Of a stretch of 64,000 nucleotides of DNA, positions 24,101 through 34,256 are shown piece by piece (position 1 is the first letter of the stretch; each line of letters starts with the position of its first letter). The stretch spans positions 6,400,582 through 6,464,581 of the forward strand of contig CAJQUN010000007.1 of assembly GCA_907163345.1 (NCBI GenBank), read 5' to 3'. A program made the translations under genes and the position numbers. Source of the DNA: Haberlea rhodopensis. Lineage: Eukaryota > Streptophyta > Magnoliopsida > Lamiales > Gesneriaceae. The notes below the pieces were generated by a model. That model worked only from the letters and a program-made list of their open reading frames with translations, did no database searches and was not told where the DNA came from.

Positions 24101-24861
24101 TGTTGGGTTTTGGAAACCCGAATAATCTTGGTTTTGATGTTAACAAAACTTGTTATTGTGTTGCTAACATATTCAAGTGTGCAGTTCATAGATGATATTT
24201 TACATCTTGATGATCTGCTAAATGAGAATTCAGCATCCAGTAGACCGCGAGCGCTGCTGACTAAATTGATTATATCTCATAGCTCGGATATCGAAACAAC
24301 CTGATTTTAATGGGGTTGGATAGAAAACTCAATTCTCTACAAGTCGTATTTCAGGCCAGCAGACCAAATTCGAAGGTTTACTTGACGAAAACATGTCTGC
24401 AAGAGCTTGCTGGTGCAAAGCTGAAAGACCTACCGGACCACCTACCGCATCACCTACCGGAAATACGTACCGCACCACCTACCGCATCACCTACCGGAAA
24501 GACCTACCGGATCACCTACTGCATCACCTACCGCGTCACCTACTGGATCCCCTACCGGATCACCTACCGGACCCGACCAGCTGGCTTTCCAGAAATAGCC
24601 CAGAAACCAGAATATGATCGTTGCAAGCTCGGGAATGGTGCAGAACATTTTCCAACGGGCATATTCTTGTATCTAACGTATATATCATTACTTGGGGCTA
24701 TATATACATGATTTGAAAGCTCAATAACAGCTGATTGAAGATCAACCAAGCCTTCCAAAGCAAACCCACTTGGGATTCAATTGGGGAACTCAAAGACAAA
24801 AGCTGCTAAATGAAGAGCACTCCCCAAACCTTTGGCACCTCTTACCTTGATGTATCAGATT
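24101..24861 (+). repeat. 5' LTR of the non-autonomous element, first part
   Basis: It continues at 35362-35912 after the Sirevirus. It contains a 12-bp-unit minisatellite (24420-24575) and a TATA-like ggctatatatacat (24696-24709), both also present in the 3' LTR. Confidence 0.85.
24420..24575. repeat. 12-bp minisatellite in LTR
   Basis: Units of the type cacctaccggat and cacctaccgcat, with longer variants (cacctaccggaaagac). The unit length is a multiple of three, so all frames stay open. This produces the spurious TYRI, LPDH and SPTG repeat peptides. Copy number and order differ from the 3' LTR copy (37105-37235). Confidence 0.9.
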
Positions 24862-25482
24862 TGTTAGGATCGGTCCGGAGTGTTTAGAGGGGGGGGGGGG
24901 GTGAATGAACACTCCTTATAAAATTTATCCCTTGTGAGTTCTTTCGGATTAGTGAAAGAAATCTGTAACTTAATCAGCTCTTAGAACAGAACAGACCACT
25001 AAAAAGGTGAGTGCGGAAACGGTCTGCTCTTGTAAAAGTAAGAACGGCTCGATGGCTAAGTGCAGAAGGATAAGACACAGGATATGTTTCTGGAAGTTCG
25101 AAGGTGGTGTAATCCTTCTACGTCTCCCCTTCTTCCAATTAAGGAAGGTTTATACTAGAAGACTTTGATTTATACAATCCTGTTGTACAAACCCGATTCA
25201 GACTGGATTTACCTCACTACCAGTCTGAAACTCCTAGTCACTCAACCTGCTCAGACACACTCTGTCTGACAGTTACAATAAGTTGCTCACTTTTATTTTT
25301 CAATACACAATGCGCACAGTGATCCTACAATGATCAAATGTTACAAAGTAATCGCGCTTAAATAAATAACTTCAGCTCGAAAGCTTCTAAACTTTGTAAG
25401 CGTGTGCAGTTGCTTTCTTGTGTGTTTTTCAATTGATCAGTGTGAGTTGGAATCAAGAGTCTCTGTCTTCCTTTTGTTGCAT

Positions 25483-25492
25483 CCTTTTATAG
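25483..25492 (-). promoter_or_regulatory. Candidate TATA box of Sirevirus LTR
   Basis: The minus strand reads CTATAAAAGG, identical in the 5' LTR at 34881-34890, which would drive the genomic RNA. Confidence 0.55.
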
Positions 25493-25780
25493 TTGAGGGT
25501 AGCAACGGCATTGTTTCCCTTAATGTGCGACTTTGACTCTTTTTAAACTCTGAGAAAGCTACAGTCTTCTTCTTCAGGATACTTGCCGTTCTGGTGTATG
25601 CTTTCGGCGACTGTCAGGTAAGCTCTTCTTTGTCTTCTTACCTTTAATGACAATCTTCGACTGTTGATCCTTTGTAGCATTAATTACAGCATTAAGTGCT
25701 ACAATAAATGACCGTTGATGGTTCGGACTGAGAAGCCATCCTTTATGTATCTTTGACTGCACTGATCTGATAAAGGTTGA

Positions 25781-25943
25781 GATCGATCTGAAGTATCGAT
25801 CTAGTCAGTCTGGAATCCATCGATCCGGTCTGATATGTGATATGCTTTATCAGCTTGCTCTGTTTTGCGCGATCGATCTGGTATGCCTGATTTCCATCGA
25901 TCCGGTCTGAAATGTTTGTCATCTTTAAAATCTCATCGATAAG
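25781..25943. repeat. GATCGATC and ATCGATC motifs in Sirevirus LTR
   Basis: Two full cores (gagatcgatctg, cgcgatcgatctgg) and four ATCGAT variants (agtatcgatcta, catcgatccgg twice, catcgataagg). The same set lies at about 35180-35342 in the 5' LTR. It is less regular than the Athila and Tekay arrays. Confidence 0.75.
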
Positions 25944-25957
25944 GTCCGGAACTAACA

Positions 25958-25977
25958 AATTCCCCCTTTTTGATGAT
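25958..25977 (-). other. Sirevirus polypurine tract
   Basis: The minus strand reads TCATCAAAAAGGGGGAATT directly before the 3' LTR. It primes plus-strand DNA synthesis. This sequence type is highly conserved in Sireviruses. Confidence 0.9.
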
Positions 25978-26209
25978 GACAAAACCTAGCTTCTAAGTCT
26001 TTTTAACCAGTCTTGATAAGAGCTCTGAAGCGAATGCTTTCGGATCGATTACTTCTTTGTTCAAAATAAATGAACTTCATTAAGTTGAATCGATTAAATC
26101 TTTATTATTAAGCCTTATGATGAGGTTCAAAATAAATGAACACAGACTTAATCAAACGAGGATTTTATTGATCACCAAGAAAATCCTAAAAATACACAGT
26201 CTGAAAATG

Positions 26210-27382
26210 TTATTTTCTAGAAGGCGGCCTGAAGTCTGTCTTCTTTTCCCCCTTTTTGTCAGCAGCAATCTCTTGAAGAGAGTCGACAACTTGTGCTAGC
26301 TGCGCGCTGATAGCGTCAAGACGAACGTCTTGAGCACGGAGGGAATTGGCAACGGATGCTCTGACTTCAGTGGCTAGCTCGATCTGCTCTTTCCTCAGGC
26401 TGTTCTTGTAAGAGGCCTGTTGAGAAAACAGATCGTTTATGCCGCGCTGAAGGCTTCCGATACTGGCATTCATCTTCTCTTTGAAGGAGGCAAAGTCCAA
26501 GGCTGTGACCCTCTGACCTTGATGAACTTCTAAAATGCGTTGAGTCAAGGACAGGCAGGTATCAGAGAAGTGCTGGATAGTCCGTGCCAGGGATGGAGGT
26601 GCATCAGATAGCTTGCTGGGAGAGTGATCTGATGATGACATGGCATGGTCATCTTCTTCAGCAATCGGCACGATGGAAGAAATGGCAGTTTGATGACTTT
26701 CGGATCGGATCAGAGTGATCAGATCCGAAGAGAAACCTTGAATGAAGGCCAAATCTTCATCTGATGGTCCCGGAGGAGAGTGGGGACTGGGAAGTTCCTC
26801 AACTTGGAGAGCTGCAACCACTGTAGATACCACAAAATCCGGATCGATGAGGTCTGGTACTTCAGTTGTTGCACATGCTTCAGCTGGACTGGGTTGTGCA
26901 CGAGAGGCTGATGACTTCAATGGAATAGATGTTGTCGGAGAGTCCAACAGAACATTCATTGGTTCATCATCTGTTGCGAACGGAGCATTAGACAATGGCT
27001 GCTCCGCTGTCTGGTCTGGTACGTGCTCTGCAGGCTGATCCTCTGTCTGTTGTGCTGCATCAGAAGGAATAACCTCGATAAATGGTTCTGCCAGAGTCTT
27101 GTTTGCAGAAGGATGATCCGGGCTTGTGGCTGGAGTGGAGATACTTAGCTTCTGTCGTTGAAAACGGACAGCTAAGGATAGAGCATGAACATCCATCTCG
27201 AGTTGAGCAATCACAGCCCCATCATCTCTGGCAGTTGGAGCAAGCGGATCGAAGTTCTTCTTTTTGGCAACAAGAAGCAGATTAGCCAGTCTGAATCTGT
27301 GTTTTGCCGTAAATAGATCTCTGCGCTGCACGGCAAGTCGAACATCATCAGTCTCTGTTCCTTTCAAAACTTCATCTTCCAT
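26210..27382 (-). CDS. Env-position ORF of Sirevirus, C-terminal half
   Basis: 390 codons, downstream of pol. The first part is rich in Lys/Arg/Asp (VRLAVQRRDLFTAKHRFRLA), the middle is Pro/Ser/Glu-rich and low in complexity. The last 130 residues are predicted by eye to be a coiled coil (FKEKMNASIGSLQRGINDLF, RAQDVRLDAISAQLAQVVDS), ending in a basic tail. I see no signal peptide or membrane segment. Some Sireviruses carry an extra 'env-like' ORF here. An envelope role is not shown by this sequence. It overlaps the next ORF by 19 bp in another frame and probably formed one protein with it. Confidence 0.65.
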   Translation of the reverse strand: MEDEVLKGTETDDVRLAVQRRDLFTAKHRFRLANLLLVAKKKNFDPLAPTARDDGAVIAQLEMDVHALSLAVRFQRQKLSISTPATSPDHPSANKTLAEPFIEVIPSDAAQQTEDQPAEHVPDQTAEQPLSNAPFATDDEPMNVLLDSPTTSIPLKSSASRAQPSPAEACATTEVPDLIDPDFVVSTVVAALQVEELPSPHSPPGPSDEDLAFIQGFSSDLITLIRSESHQTAISSIVPIAEEDDHAMSSSDHSPSKLSDAPPSLARTIQHFSDTCLSLTQRILEVHQGQRVTALDFASFKEKMNASIGSLQRGINDLFSQQASYKNSLRKEQIELATEVRASVANSLRAQDVRLDAISAQLAQVVDSLQEIAADKKGEKKTDFRPPSRK

Positions 27383-28653
27383 TTCTTCAATCTGTGCAGC
27401 TTGCCATAGAACAGCTCAATGTGGTTGATTGTCCGGTACTGGACATATTCATCAAAAATCACAATGAGTTCCTTTAGCCTCTCATCAACATCCTCCATGG
27501 CGATGTCGATAGCAGTCTGCGCTGCAGATTTGGGTTTAGTAGAGAGGGGTTCGGTGAGAATGACTTTTCCCTTGCCGGTGGAGGAAGGGGACTTAATCCC
27601 TGATTGGGTATAGTCTCCCAACTCAGTGATGACTATCCCTTTGACCACGGGATTGGCAGAGGGAATACTAAGGGTGACTTTGGGTGCAGGGGTTGAAGCT
27701 TGTGAAAGCTGGGTGGAAGGTTGAGGGGCAGGGGTTGCTTTAGAGGGTGGTAGTATGGGTGGAGGTAGAGATTTGGCTGGTTTGGTAATATGGGTTCGGG
27801 GCTTTTTGGGAAGTGGTTTGGTTGGTGATGAGTGAGCAGACTGGGTGGCTTCTGAGTCAGTCTGAATGGTCAGCTTCCGCTTGACCCGAGGTTTGCGCAC
27901 AACAACTGGTTCCTCGTCCTGCTCAACCTTGACTGCAGCCATAGTAGCAGGAGTAGGCGGAGCACTCTTGGACTTCAGCAGTGCAAGCCCTTTGGAGTTA
28001 AGGATCTTAAAGGGATGGAGAGCAGACGGCTTGCTCAGCTCGAGGCCTAAGGACTCCAAGAGCTTGCTGAGAGGAACAGCAAAATAGACGGCGTGCTTGG
28101 ATGCAATCACCGTTTCCAACAGTACTCCAAACAAAATCATGGACCAGTTTATCTTCTGGCCGGATACAATAGCCGCCATGGCCCTGAACTTTTCGGCGGT
28201 TACAACATCGAAGCTTCCTGCTTTACCCAAAAGCGGCTTGCCTACCACTTCGCACAGCACCTGGAAATGGAAGAGCATATCCTTCTTCTTAAAGGAGGGT
28301 TGCAATCGTTGGCCAGAAATAGAAATCTTCCCCTGAAGATCTAAGAGTGACGCTTGAGGAGTCTGTCCGAACTCTGTCAGTCCGGAACTGGGGAGGCCAA
28401 AGGTCTTGGCCATTGTTGTTGGCGAGATCTCGAAAGATTTGCCCTGAACAGTAGTAGAAATGGAGGTCTTCCGGGAGACGGCGTTGGCGAACAGCTCGCG
28501 GATTTCTGATTCATAAACAACTGTTCCGCATTCCAAGAAGTTCCTTAAACCAGATGATTCCATGGCTCTAAAAATGGACACCATCGCAGCATCTTCTGTT
28601 CTGTAAATGTCATCAAACTCAACGGAGAGTGAGTTATGAGTGATGGTAGCCAT
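27364..28653 (-). CDS. Env-position ORF of Sirevirus, N-terminal half
   Basis: 429 codons starting MATITHNSLSVEFDDIYRTE. The first 210 residues look like a folded domain: AMVSIFRAMESSGLRNFLEC, then FEISPTTMAKTFGLPSSGLT and KFRAMAAIVSGQKINWSMIL. A Pro/Ser/Lys-rich linker follows (about residues 240-370), then an acidic helix. I recall similar proteins among hypothetical proteins of Lamiales genomes but cannot verify it. No transmembrane helix stands out. It lies between pol and the 3' LTR, on the same strand. It could be a captured plant gene or a lineage-specific Sirevirus protein. Confidence 0.65.
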   Translation of the reverse strand: MATITHNSLSVEFDDIYRTEDAAMVSIFRAMESSGLRNFLECGTVVYESEIRELFANAVSRKTSISTTVQGKSFEISPTTMAKTFGLPSSGLTEFGQTPQASLLDLQGKISISGQRLQPSFKKKDMLFHFQVLCEVVGKPLLGKAGSFDVVTAEKFRAMAAIVSGQKINWSMILFGVLLETVIASKHAVYFAVPLSKLLESLGLELSKPSALHPFKILNSKGLALLKSKSAPPTPATMAAVKVEQDEEPVVVRKPRVKRKLTIQTDSEATQSAHSSPTKPLPKKPRTHITKPAKSLPPPILPPSKATPAPQPSTQLSQASTPAPKVTLSIPSANPVVKGIVITELGDYTQSGIKSPSSTGKGKVILTEPLSTKPKSAAQTAIDIAMEDVDERLKELIVIFDEYVQYRTINHIELFYGKLHRLKKWKMKF

Positions 28654-29044
28654 TTAAAAAGAGTTTAAAGGAAGTGCGAAGAGTAAGAGAGTGAGAGAGT
28701 AGGAAGGTAGAAAGCGGTAAATTGTGAAAAGTGAACAAGTATGAAATGTTCAGCCCGCTAAATAGGAGAGAGAAGACACGTGTCTTTATCTCCAAGACTG
28801 AGAATTAAATAATTCAAAATAAACGGTCAGGATAAAGAAAGATAAGGCGGTTAAAGTACAACTAGTTAAAATGGTCAATCAGTCCGAGCTGTTTTTATTG
28901 TCCAGACAGATCATAGGATAAAATCAGACTGACAAGGATCAGTCTGAAAGTTCGGACCGGTCTGTGTCTTTCTGAACATTGTATTATCGATCTGTGGTGA
29001 CAAAAAATCTTTCAGTGCGAAAAGAATAAAAACATCTAAACTAA

Positions 29045-29632
29045 TTAAGATAAGTCAATTAAACCAAGAATTTGACGGAAGTAATTAAACTTAGCCTCAG
29101 GGAGCGGTTTAGTGAAGATGTCTGCTGCTTGCTGCTCTGTTGAAATGTGCTCGATCCGAATTTCCTTTTTGCCAACATGATCTCGAATAAAATGATGTCG
29201 TATATCAATATGCTTTGTTCGAGAGTGCAGAACTGGATTATACGTTATAGCAATTGCACTTGTGTTGTCGCAAAATATCGGAGAGTCAACAGCTTGGATG
29301 CCATAGTCTTTGAGCTGGTGTTGAATCCAGAGCATTTGAGCACAACAGCTTCCAGCGGCTAGGTATTCTGCTTCAGCTGTGGATGTGGCAATCGATGTCT
29401 GCTTCTTACTGAACCAAGAGATCAATCTTTCACCTAGAAATTGACATGTTCCACTGGTGCTTTTACGATCGATCTTACACCCAGCGTAGTCTGCGTCTAA
29501 ATACCCGATCAAGCTGAAGTTTGAATCTTTGGAGTACCAAAGACCAACGTTCTGAGATCCTTTTAAATATTTCAGAATACGCTTGGCAGCAATAAATGTG
29601 ATTGCTTTGGTTCTGACTGAAATCTGGCGCAC
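29045..29632 (-). pseudogene. Sirevirus RNase H, frame-shifted from pol
   Basis: Encodes the RNase H domain that removes the RNA strand during reverse transcription: SLIGYLDADYAGCKIDRKST, then SIATSTAEAEYLAAGSCCAQ and FCDNTSAIAI, ending with the usual TKHIDIRHHF block. It overlaps the pol frame by 61 bp. A one-base loss near 29593, compared with the usual family sequence, separates them, so Pol is truncated before RNase H unless ribosomes shift. Confidence 0.8.
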
Positions 29633-32193
29633 ATACAGACTGAAAACATAATATCGGGCCGGCTCGCTGTAAGATACAATAGCGATCCGATTAGTCCTCT
29701 ATACATGGTTACTTCAACTGCCGTTCCCCCTTCATCTTTGTCTAACTTGATTGTTGGACTCATTGGAGTTGATGCAGTTGAGCATGTTTCCATTCCAAAT
29801 CTCTTGAGAAGCTCTTTGGTATACTTGGTCTGATTGATGAAGATGCCATTGTTGAGCTGTTTTACTTGCAGACCCAGAAAGAATGACAATTCTCCCATCA
29901 TGCTCATCTCGAACTGTCCCTGCATTAACTTAGAAAATTTCTCGCACAATTTGGGGTTAGTTGACCCAAAGATTATGTCATCAACATAAATCTGAACTAA
30001 TAGGGTATGTTCCCCCTTAATGAATTTAAATAGAGTTTTATCTACTGATCCGATCTGGAAATCATGGTTCAGCAGAAATTGAGATAGAGTGTCATACCAG
30101 GCTCTTGGAGCTTGTTTCAGACCATACACTGCTTTATTCAGTAGATATACATGATTGGGATACAAATGGTTCTGAAATCTAGGTGGTTGCTCAATGTAGA
30201 CTTCTTCCTGAAGCTTTCCATTAAGAAAGGCGCTCTTGACGTCCATCTTATATACTTTGAAGTCTTTAAAGGCAGCATAAGCAAGAAAGATTCGGATAGC
30301 TTCAAGTCTGGCGACTGGTGCAAATGATTCATCGAAGTCGATTCCTTCTTCTTGTCTGAATCCCTGTGCCACCAGTCTGGCTTTGTTTCTAACCACAGTT
30401 CCATCTGCGTCTAGCTTATTTCTGAAGACCCATCTGGTTCCAATAACAGGCAGATCGCTTGGTCTGGGGGTTAGACTCCAAACTTGATTTTGTTCGAATT
30501 GATTAAGCTCTTCTTGCATTGCTTTAATCCAGTTGAAGTCAGTCAGAGCTTCATCGATCTTCTTGGGTTCCAGAGTAGAGATGAAGGCAGCATGAGTGAA
30601 CTCATCCATCATCTGTCCTCTGGTTCTGATCGGTGCAGAAGGACTACCAATCACTAGATTAGGTGGATGCTTCTTAGTCCATCGATAGCTTGACTCTGGA
30701 TTGTCTGGTCCGGTCGGATGAACAGTAACAGCATGATCAGCATCTGTTTTAATATTTGAGTCAGGAGCATTCGGATCAGCTCGATCTGAAGTTTCTTCAA
30801 AGCCTGGATCCGGTCTGTCTGGTAATTCTGGTTCCGGTGGATTGTCTCTTGACCTGTTAGCTACAATCTCATCATCACTGTTAGCTTCGAGATGGATATT
30901 TTCCATCTGATTTTGAATTGATTCTTTGTTGCCCTCAACACATAAAGTTTCATCAAAGACTACATGAACAGATTCTTCTACAGTTAAAGTTCGAGTATTA
31001 AAAACTCGATAAGCTTTGCTAATTGATGAATATCCTAAGAATATACCATTATCTGACTTAGCTTCAAATGCTGTAAGATGACTCTTACCATTGTTGTGAA
31101 CGAAGCATTTACAGCCAAATACATGAAGGTGAGAAACAGATGGTCTGTTACCAGTCCATATTTCATATGGAGTGAGATTCAGCTTCTTGTTAATCATAGA
31201 TCGGTTTTGAGTGTAGCAAGCAGTATTTACAGCTTCTGCCCAGAACTTTTGAGAGATTCCAGAATCAGCAAGCATTGTTCTTGCTGCTTCCTTGAGCGTT
31301 CTGTTTCTTCGTTCTGCAACTCCATTCTGTTGAGGAGTTCGAGCAGCTGAAAACTCATGCTTGATTCCATGATCTTCTAGAAAGGATTCAAGATTCTGAT
31401 TTGAAAACTCAGTCCCTTTGTCACTTCGAATCCTGTCTATGCTGGATGATTTTTCGTTCTGAGTGCGTTTCAGCAGCTTGATCAACTTCGGACCGGTCTG
31501 ATCTTTACTGCTTAAGAATATAGTCCATGTAAAGCGTGAGTAATCATCAATAACAACAAGAGTATACCGCATTCCCCCTAAACTTGTTATTGGTATAGGA
31601 CCAAACAAGTCCATATGCAGTAATTCTAAACAGCGGGAGGAGGATTTGGCATTCTTGTTTTTGAAGGATGATCTGATCTGTTTGCCCATTTGGCAAGCCT
31701 CGAAGATCTTATCCTTAGCAAAATCGATCTTGGGCAGACCGATAACTAAATCATGTTTACACAGGCTAGCAATGGTCTTAAAGTTGATATGATTCAAGCG
31801 CTTATGCCACAGCCAATGTTTATTATCATTGTTAGCGATGAACCAAGTAGGATTATCAGGTTGAGCATGATTCCATTTAATCTTATATGTGTTTCCATTC
31901 CTGATTCCTACGAGCATGGTTATACCGTCTGATGATTTAACAGTGCAAGTGTGTTTATGAAATTCTACAGCGTAACCATTATCACAGAGTTGACTTATAC
32001 TAATCAGATTATAGCACAGATTTTCAACTAACAGCACATCATTGATAATAATGTTACCATGGACAATCTTACCCTTGCCCACGGTCTTACCCTTTGAGTT
32101 ATCTCCGAAAATGATTTTGGGTCCAATACATTCTGTCACTTCAGACAGCAGCTCGATGTTTCCAGTCATGTGACGGGAACACCCACTGTCCAA
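29572..32193 (-). CDS. Sirevirus Pol: protease end, integrase, reverse transcriptase
   Basis: 873 codons. It opens at the protease active site (DSGCSRHMTG). Then come the GAG-pre-integrase domain (WHKRLNHINF ... CEACQMGKQ, about residues 130-180) and the integrase core (LLHMDLFGP, DDYSRFTW, SDKGTEF, PQQNGVAERRNRTLKEA, D,D35E type). RT begins near residue 555 (WIKAMQEELNQFEQNQVWSL) with the catalytic loop IYVDDIIFGS. A stop-bearing short gap (32194-32258) and a frame change separate it from the gag-side ORFs. The listed start is a non-ATG codon. The real protein is a Gag-Pol polyprotein, so no true start is expected. Confidence 0.88.
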   Translation of the reverse strand: MDSGCSRHMTGNIELLSEVTECIGPKIIFGDNSKGKTVGKGKIVHGNIIINDVLLVENLCYNLISISQLCDNGYAVEFHKHTCTVKSSDGITMLVGIRNGNTYKIKWNHAQPDNPTWFIANNDNKHWLWHKRLNHINFKTIASLCKHDLVIGLPKIDFAKDKIFEACQMGKQIRSSFKNKNAKSSSRCLELLHMDLFGPIPITSLGGMRYTLVVIDDYSRFTWTIFLSSKDQTGPKLIKLLKRTQNEKSSSIDRIRSDKGTEFSNQNLESFLEDHGIKHEFSAARTPQQNGVAERRNRTLKEAARTMLADSGISQKFWAEAVNTACYTQNRSMINKKLNLTPYEIWTGNRPSVSHLHVFGCKCFVHNNGKSHLTAFEAKSDNGIFLGYSSISKAYRVFNTRTLTVEESVHVVFDETLCVEGNKESIQNQMENIHLEANSDDEIVANRSRDNPPEPELPDRPDPGFEETSDRADPNAPDSNIKTDADHAVTVHPTGPDNPESSYRWTKKHPPNLVIGSPSAPIRTRGQMMDEFTHAAFISTLEPKKIDEALTDFNWIKAMQEELNQFEQNQVWSLTPRPSDLPVIGTRWVFRNKLDADGTVVRNKARLVAQGFRQEEGIDFDESFAPVARLEAIRIFLAYAAFKDFKVYKMDVKSAFLNGKLQEEVYIEQPPRFQNHLYPNHVYLLNKAVYGLKQAPRAWYDTLSQFLLNHDFQIGSVDKTLFKFIKGEHTLLVQIYVDDIIFGSTNPKLCEKFSKLMQGQFEMSMMGELSFFLGLQVKQLNNGIFINQTKYTKELLKRFGMETCSTASTPMSPTIKLDKDEGGTAVEVTMYRGLIGSLLYLTASRPDIMFSVCMCARFQSEPKQSHLLLPSVF

Positions 32194-32258
32194 ATACCAG
32201 TCTGATGCGAGTTTCTTCGGTACCTGTCATCAAATATAATTATTGTTGGTACCCAATC

Positions 32259-32669
32259 CTATTTGGGTCCAGAACGGATTAGCCCTTTGGGAACCCACAC
32301 CTGTATCAGCTTCAATGGCTTGTGTGTGTAGGGTGTGCTGTGTACTGGTCTGTTTCGATGCTGTGTGTGATAATGTGTGCGCTGTGAAAACCTTTGATTC
32401 TCATAAGGTAGTCTATATCTTCGTTGAATCTGTTTTGAGTTATAGTAATTGTATTGTCTTCCTTGCCTTCGATCTTGCACCATTGGATTTGGTCTGATAG
32501 ACGCAAATCTTGCTGGTGCCTTTTCTTTGGCTTGGTCAACATAACCAATTCCTTTTCTCAGATTTTGATTCTCGTAAGAGACTCCTGTTTGAATCTTAGG
32601 TGCTTCAGTTTCATATACTGTGCTGGATTTAACAAATGTCATTTGTTTGACTTGATTCTTTACCAGCAA
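32259..32669 (-). pseudogene. Sirevirus Gag-Pol linker fragment
   Basis: A 136-codon frame between gag and protease, basic and Gln/Arg/Tyr-rich, ending LIQVWVPKGLIRSGPK. Such a WVPK segment normally precedes the protease in Sirevirus Gag-Pol. It overlaps gag by 10 bp in another frame and stops about 65 bp before the protease. Both junctions look like recent small lesions. Confidence 0.65.
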
Positions 32670-34210
32670 CAGCTCAGATTCATCTTTGGTGCTTCTTTGG
32701 TGTCAAAGCCTATGCCGGTGAAATCACCGACGTTTCTTTGAACCTCTTGTAATTCTTCCAAGGATGTTCTGGATTTTGTCCATGTTTTGAATATATGTGA
32801 GAACTTAGCATTTTGTGTGCTAATTCTCTTATTTTCTTCATGGAGCTGATCATAAGAGATTTTCAGCTTATTCAGCTCGATCTGGAGATTTTTGCACTCA
32901 CCCTGCTCAGAGCAGCTTGGATTGTTGTGCTCATCCATTTGAGTACTGATTTTGGCTTTATTCTTCTCAAATGATTCAGCTAAGATCCTATAATCATTAG
33001 CCATGTCTTGCAGTGCGGACATGAGCTCTTCTCGTGTAAATTCATTTGAGTCAAGATCATATACCTCGTCTGTCTGACTCATTTCTTCGTCTGCCATAAG
33101 ACATTGAATATCTTCTTCGCTTTCGCTGGAAGAATATTCAGAGCTTTCCGAGTCTGAGTCTGTCTGAGCCCATTTGCTGTTTCCTTCTTCAGCTACTAGG
33201 ACTTCTTGGGATTTTCCATGATTCTTGCGGTCTTTGTAGTGCTTCTTCTTTCTATCATCACGATGCTTCTCTTTCCGTTCTTCTTTCTTTGGTCTGGTGC
33301 AATCTGCAATGAAGTGTCCGGTCTTACCACAATTGTAGCAAGCCTGATCGTTAACAGTATCATCTTTTCTTGATTTATAATGATGAGAGAGTTTGAAGTT
33401 CCTCTTGTTTTTAGACATAAATTTACCGAATTTCTTGATAAATAATGACATAGCATCGTTACTCATCTGTTCAGCAGATCGGTCTGATGTTGAAGCGATC
33501 TGGTCTTGAGTGGCTGCCAGGGCCTTGTTTGGTTGAGAGATGAATGGCTCTGCTTCACCTCTGCTTATCAGTTCAAACTCATAGGCCTTAAGATCTGCAA
33601 ACAGATCATGAAGTTCAACCTTGTTAAGGTCTTTTGATTCCCTCATGGCGATGGTCTTTACATCCCATTCCTTTGGCAGAGCTCTCATTACTTTCAGAGC
33701 GATCTCTCTGTTAGAATATTCCTTCCCCAGACCATTCAGTTCATTTATGATGCTTGTGACTCTTTCATCAAACTCATTTAGAGTTTCTCCACTTTTCATC
33801 TTTATGCTCTCAAATCTTTGAAGAGCAACAGTTAACTTGTTTTCTTTGGTCTGGTCGTTGCCTTCACATAGCTGTGCTATCTTCTCCCAAATTTCTTTGG
33901 CAGTAGAGCACATTTTGATTTTGCTGAACATGTTCTTGTCCAAAGTCTTGAACAAGATGTCTTTGGCCACATTATCGAGATTTGCTTTCTTTCTTTCCTC
34001 ATTCGTCCAGAGGGATCTGTCTTTTTCCACCATTTGTGGTTCTCCATCAGAGATGGCTACTGATGTATTAATTTTTAAAATCTTCATTGGTCCATCAGTG
34101 ATGACGAACCACATATCGTCATCCTGAGCTGCCAGATGAGCTTGCATTCTGATTCTCCAGTCATCATAGTCTTCTTTTGAGAACATGGGGATTTTGTTGA
34201 ATGATGCCAT
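32660..34210 (-). CDS. Sirevirus Gag
   Basis: Forms the particle and packages RNA. I choose the ATG at 34210 (MASFNKIPMFSKEDYDDWRI). The frame opens further upstream into the PBS, but those residues are unlikely to be used. The gag core is in residues 10-240 (LTVALQRFESIKMKSGETLN, ALPKEWDVKTIAMRESKDLN). A single zinc knuckle CYNCGKTGHFIADC lies at about residue 300. A Lys/His-rich stretch, an acidic Ser/Glu stretch and a C-terminal coiled coil (KNLQIELNKLKISYDQLHEE) follow. About 517 codons is reasonable for Sirevirus Gag. Confidence 0.85.
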   Translation of the reverse strand: MASFNKIPMFSKEDYDDWRIRMQAHLAAQDDDMWFVITDGPMKILKINTSVAISDGEPQMVEKDRSLWTNEERKKANLDNVAKDILFKTLDKNMFSKIKMCSTAKEIWEKIAQLCEGNDQTKENKLTVALQRFESIKMKSGETLNEFDERVTSIINELNGLGKEYSNREIALKVMRALPKEWDVKTIAMRESKDLNKVELHDLFADLKAYEFELISRGEAEPFISQPNKALAATQDQIASTSDRSAEQMSNDAMSLFIKKFGKFMSKNKRNFKLSHHYKSRKDDTVNDQACYNCGKTGHFIADCTRPKKEERKEKHRDDRKKKHYKDRKNHGKSQEVLVAEEGNSKWAQTDSDSESSEYSSSESEEDIQCLMADEEMSQTDEVYDLDSNEFTREELMSALQDMANDYRILAESFEKNKAKISTQMDEHNNPSCSEQGECKNLQIELNKLKISYDQLHEENKRISTQNAKFSHIFKTWTKSRTSLEELQEVQRNVGDFTGIGFDTKEAPKMNLSCCW

Positions 34211-34240
34211 CAGCTTAGTCTTTGTGCTGATTAAGATGAC

Positions 34241-34256
34241 CTGCTCTGATACCACT
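34241..34256 (-). other. Sirevirus primer binding site
   Basis: The minus strand reads TGGTATCAGAGCAG one to two bases after the LTR end. It is complementary to the 3' end of initiator tRNA-Met. Confidence 0.9.

Larger units (their letters stand above)
24862..25957 (-). repeat. Sirevirus 3' LTR
   Basis: It has TGTTAG...CTAACA ends. It contains a run of 13 G at 24889-24901 (16 in the other LTR) and a minus-strand TATA box at 25483-25492. GATCGATC-type motifs lie at 25781-25943, close to the U3 start. Confidence 0.92.

Noticed and set aside
24310..24711. ORFs with TYRI/LPDH repeats in both LTRs of the non-autonomous element (also 37070-37375)
   Set aside because: The 12-bp minisatellite keeps frames open. 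The shared C-terminal peptide only reflects LTR identity. No known domain.
26742..28344. Plus-strand ORFs opposite the Sirevirus env-position gene
   Set aside because: Shadows of the minus-strand coding sequence with no retroviral or other motif.
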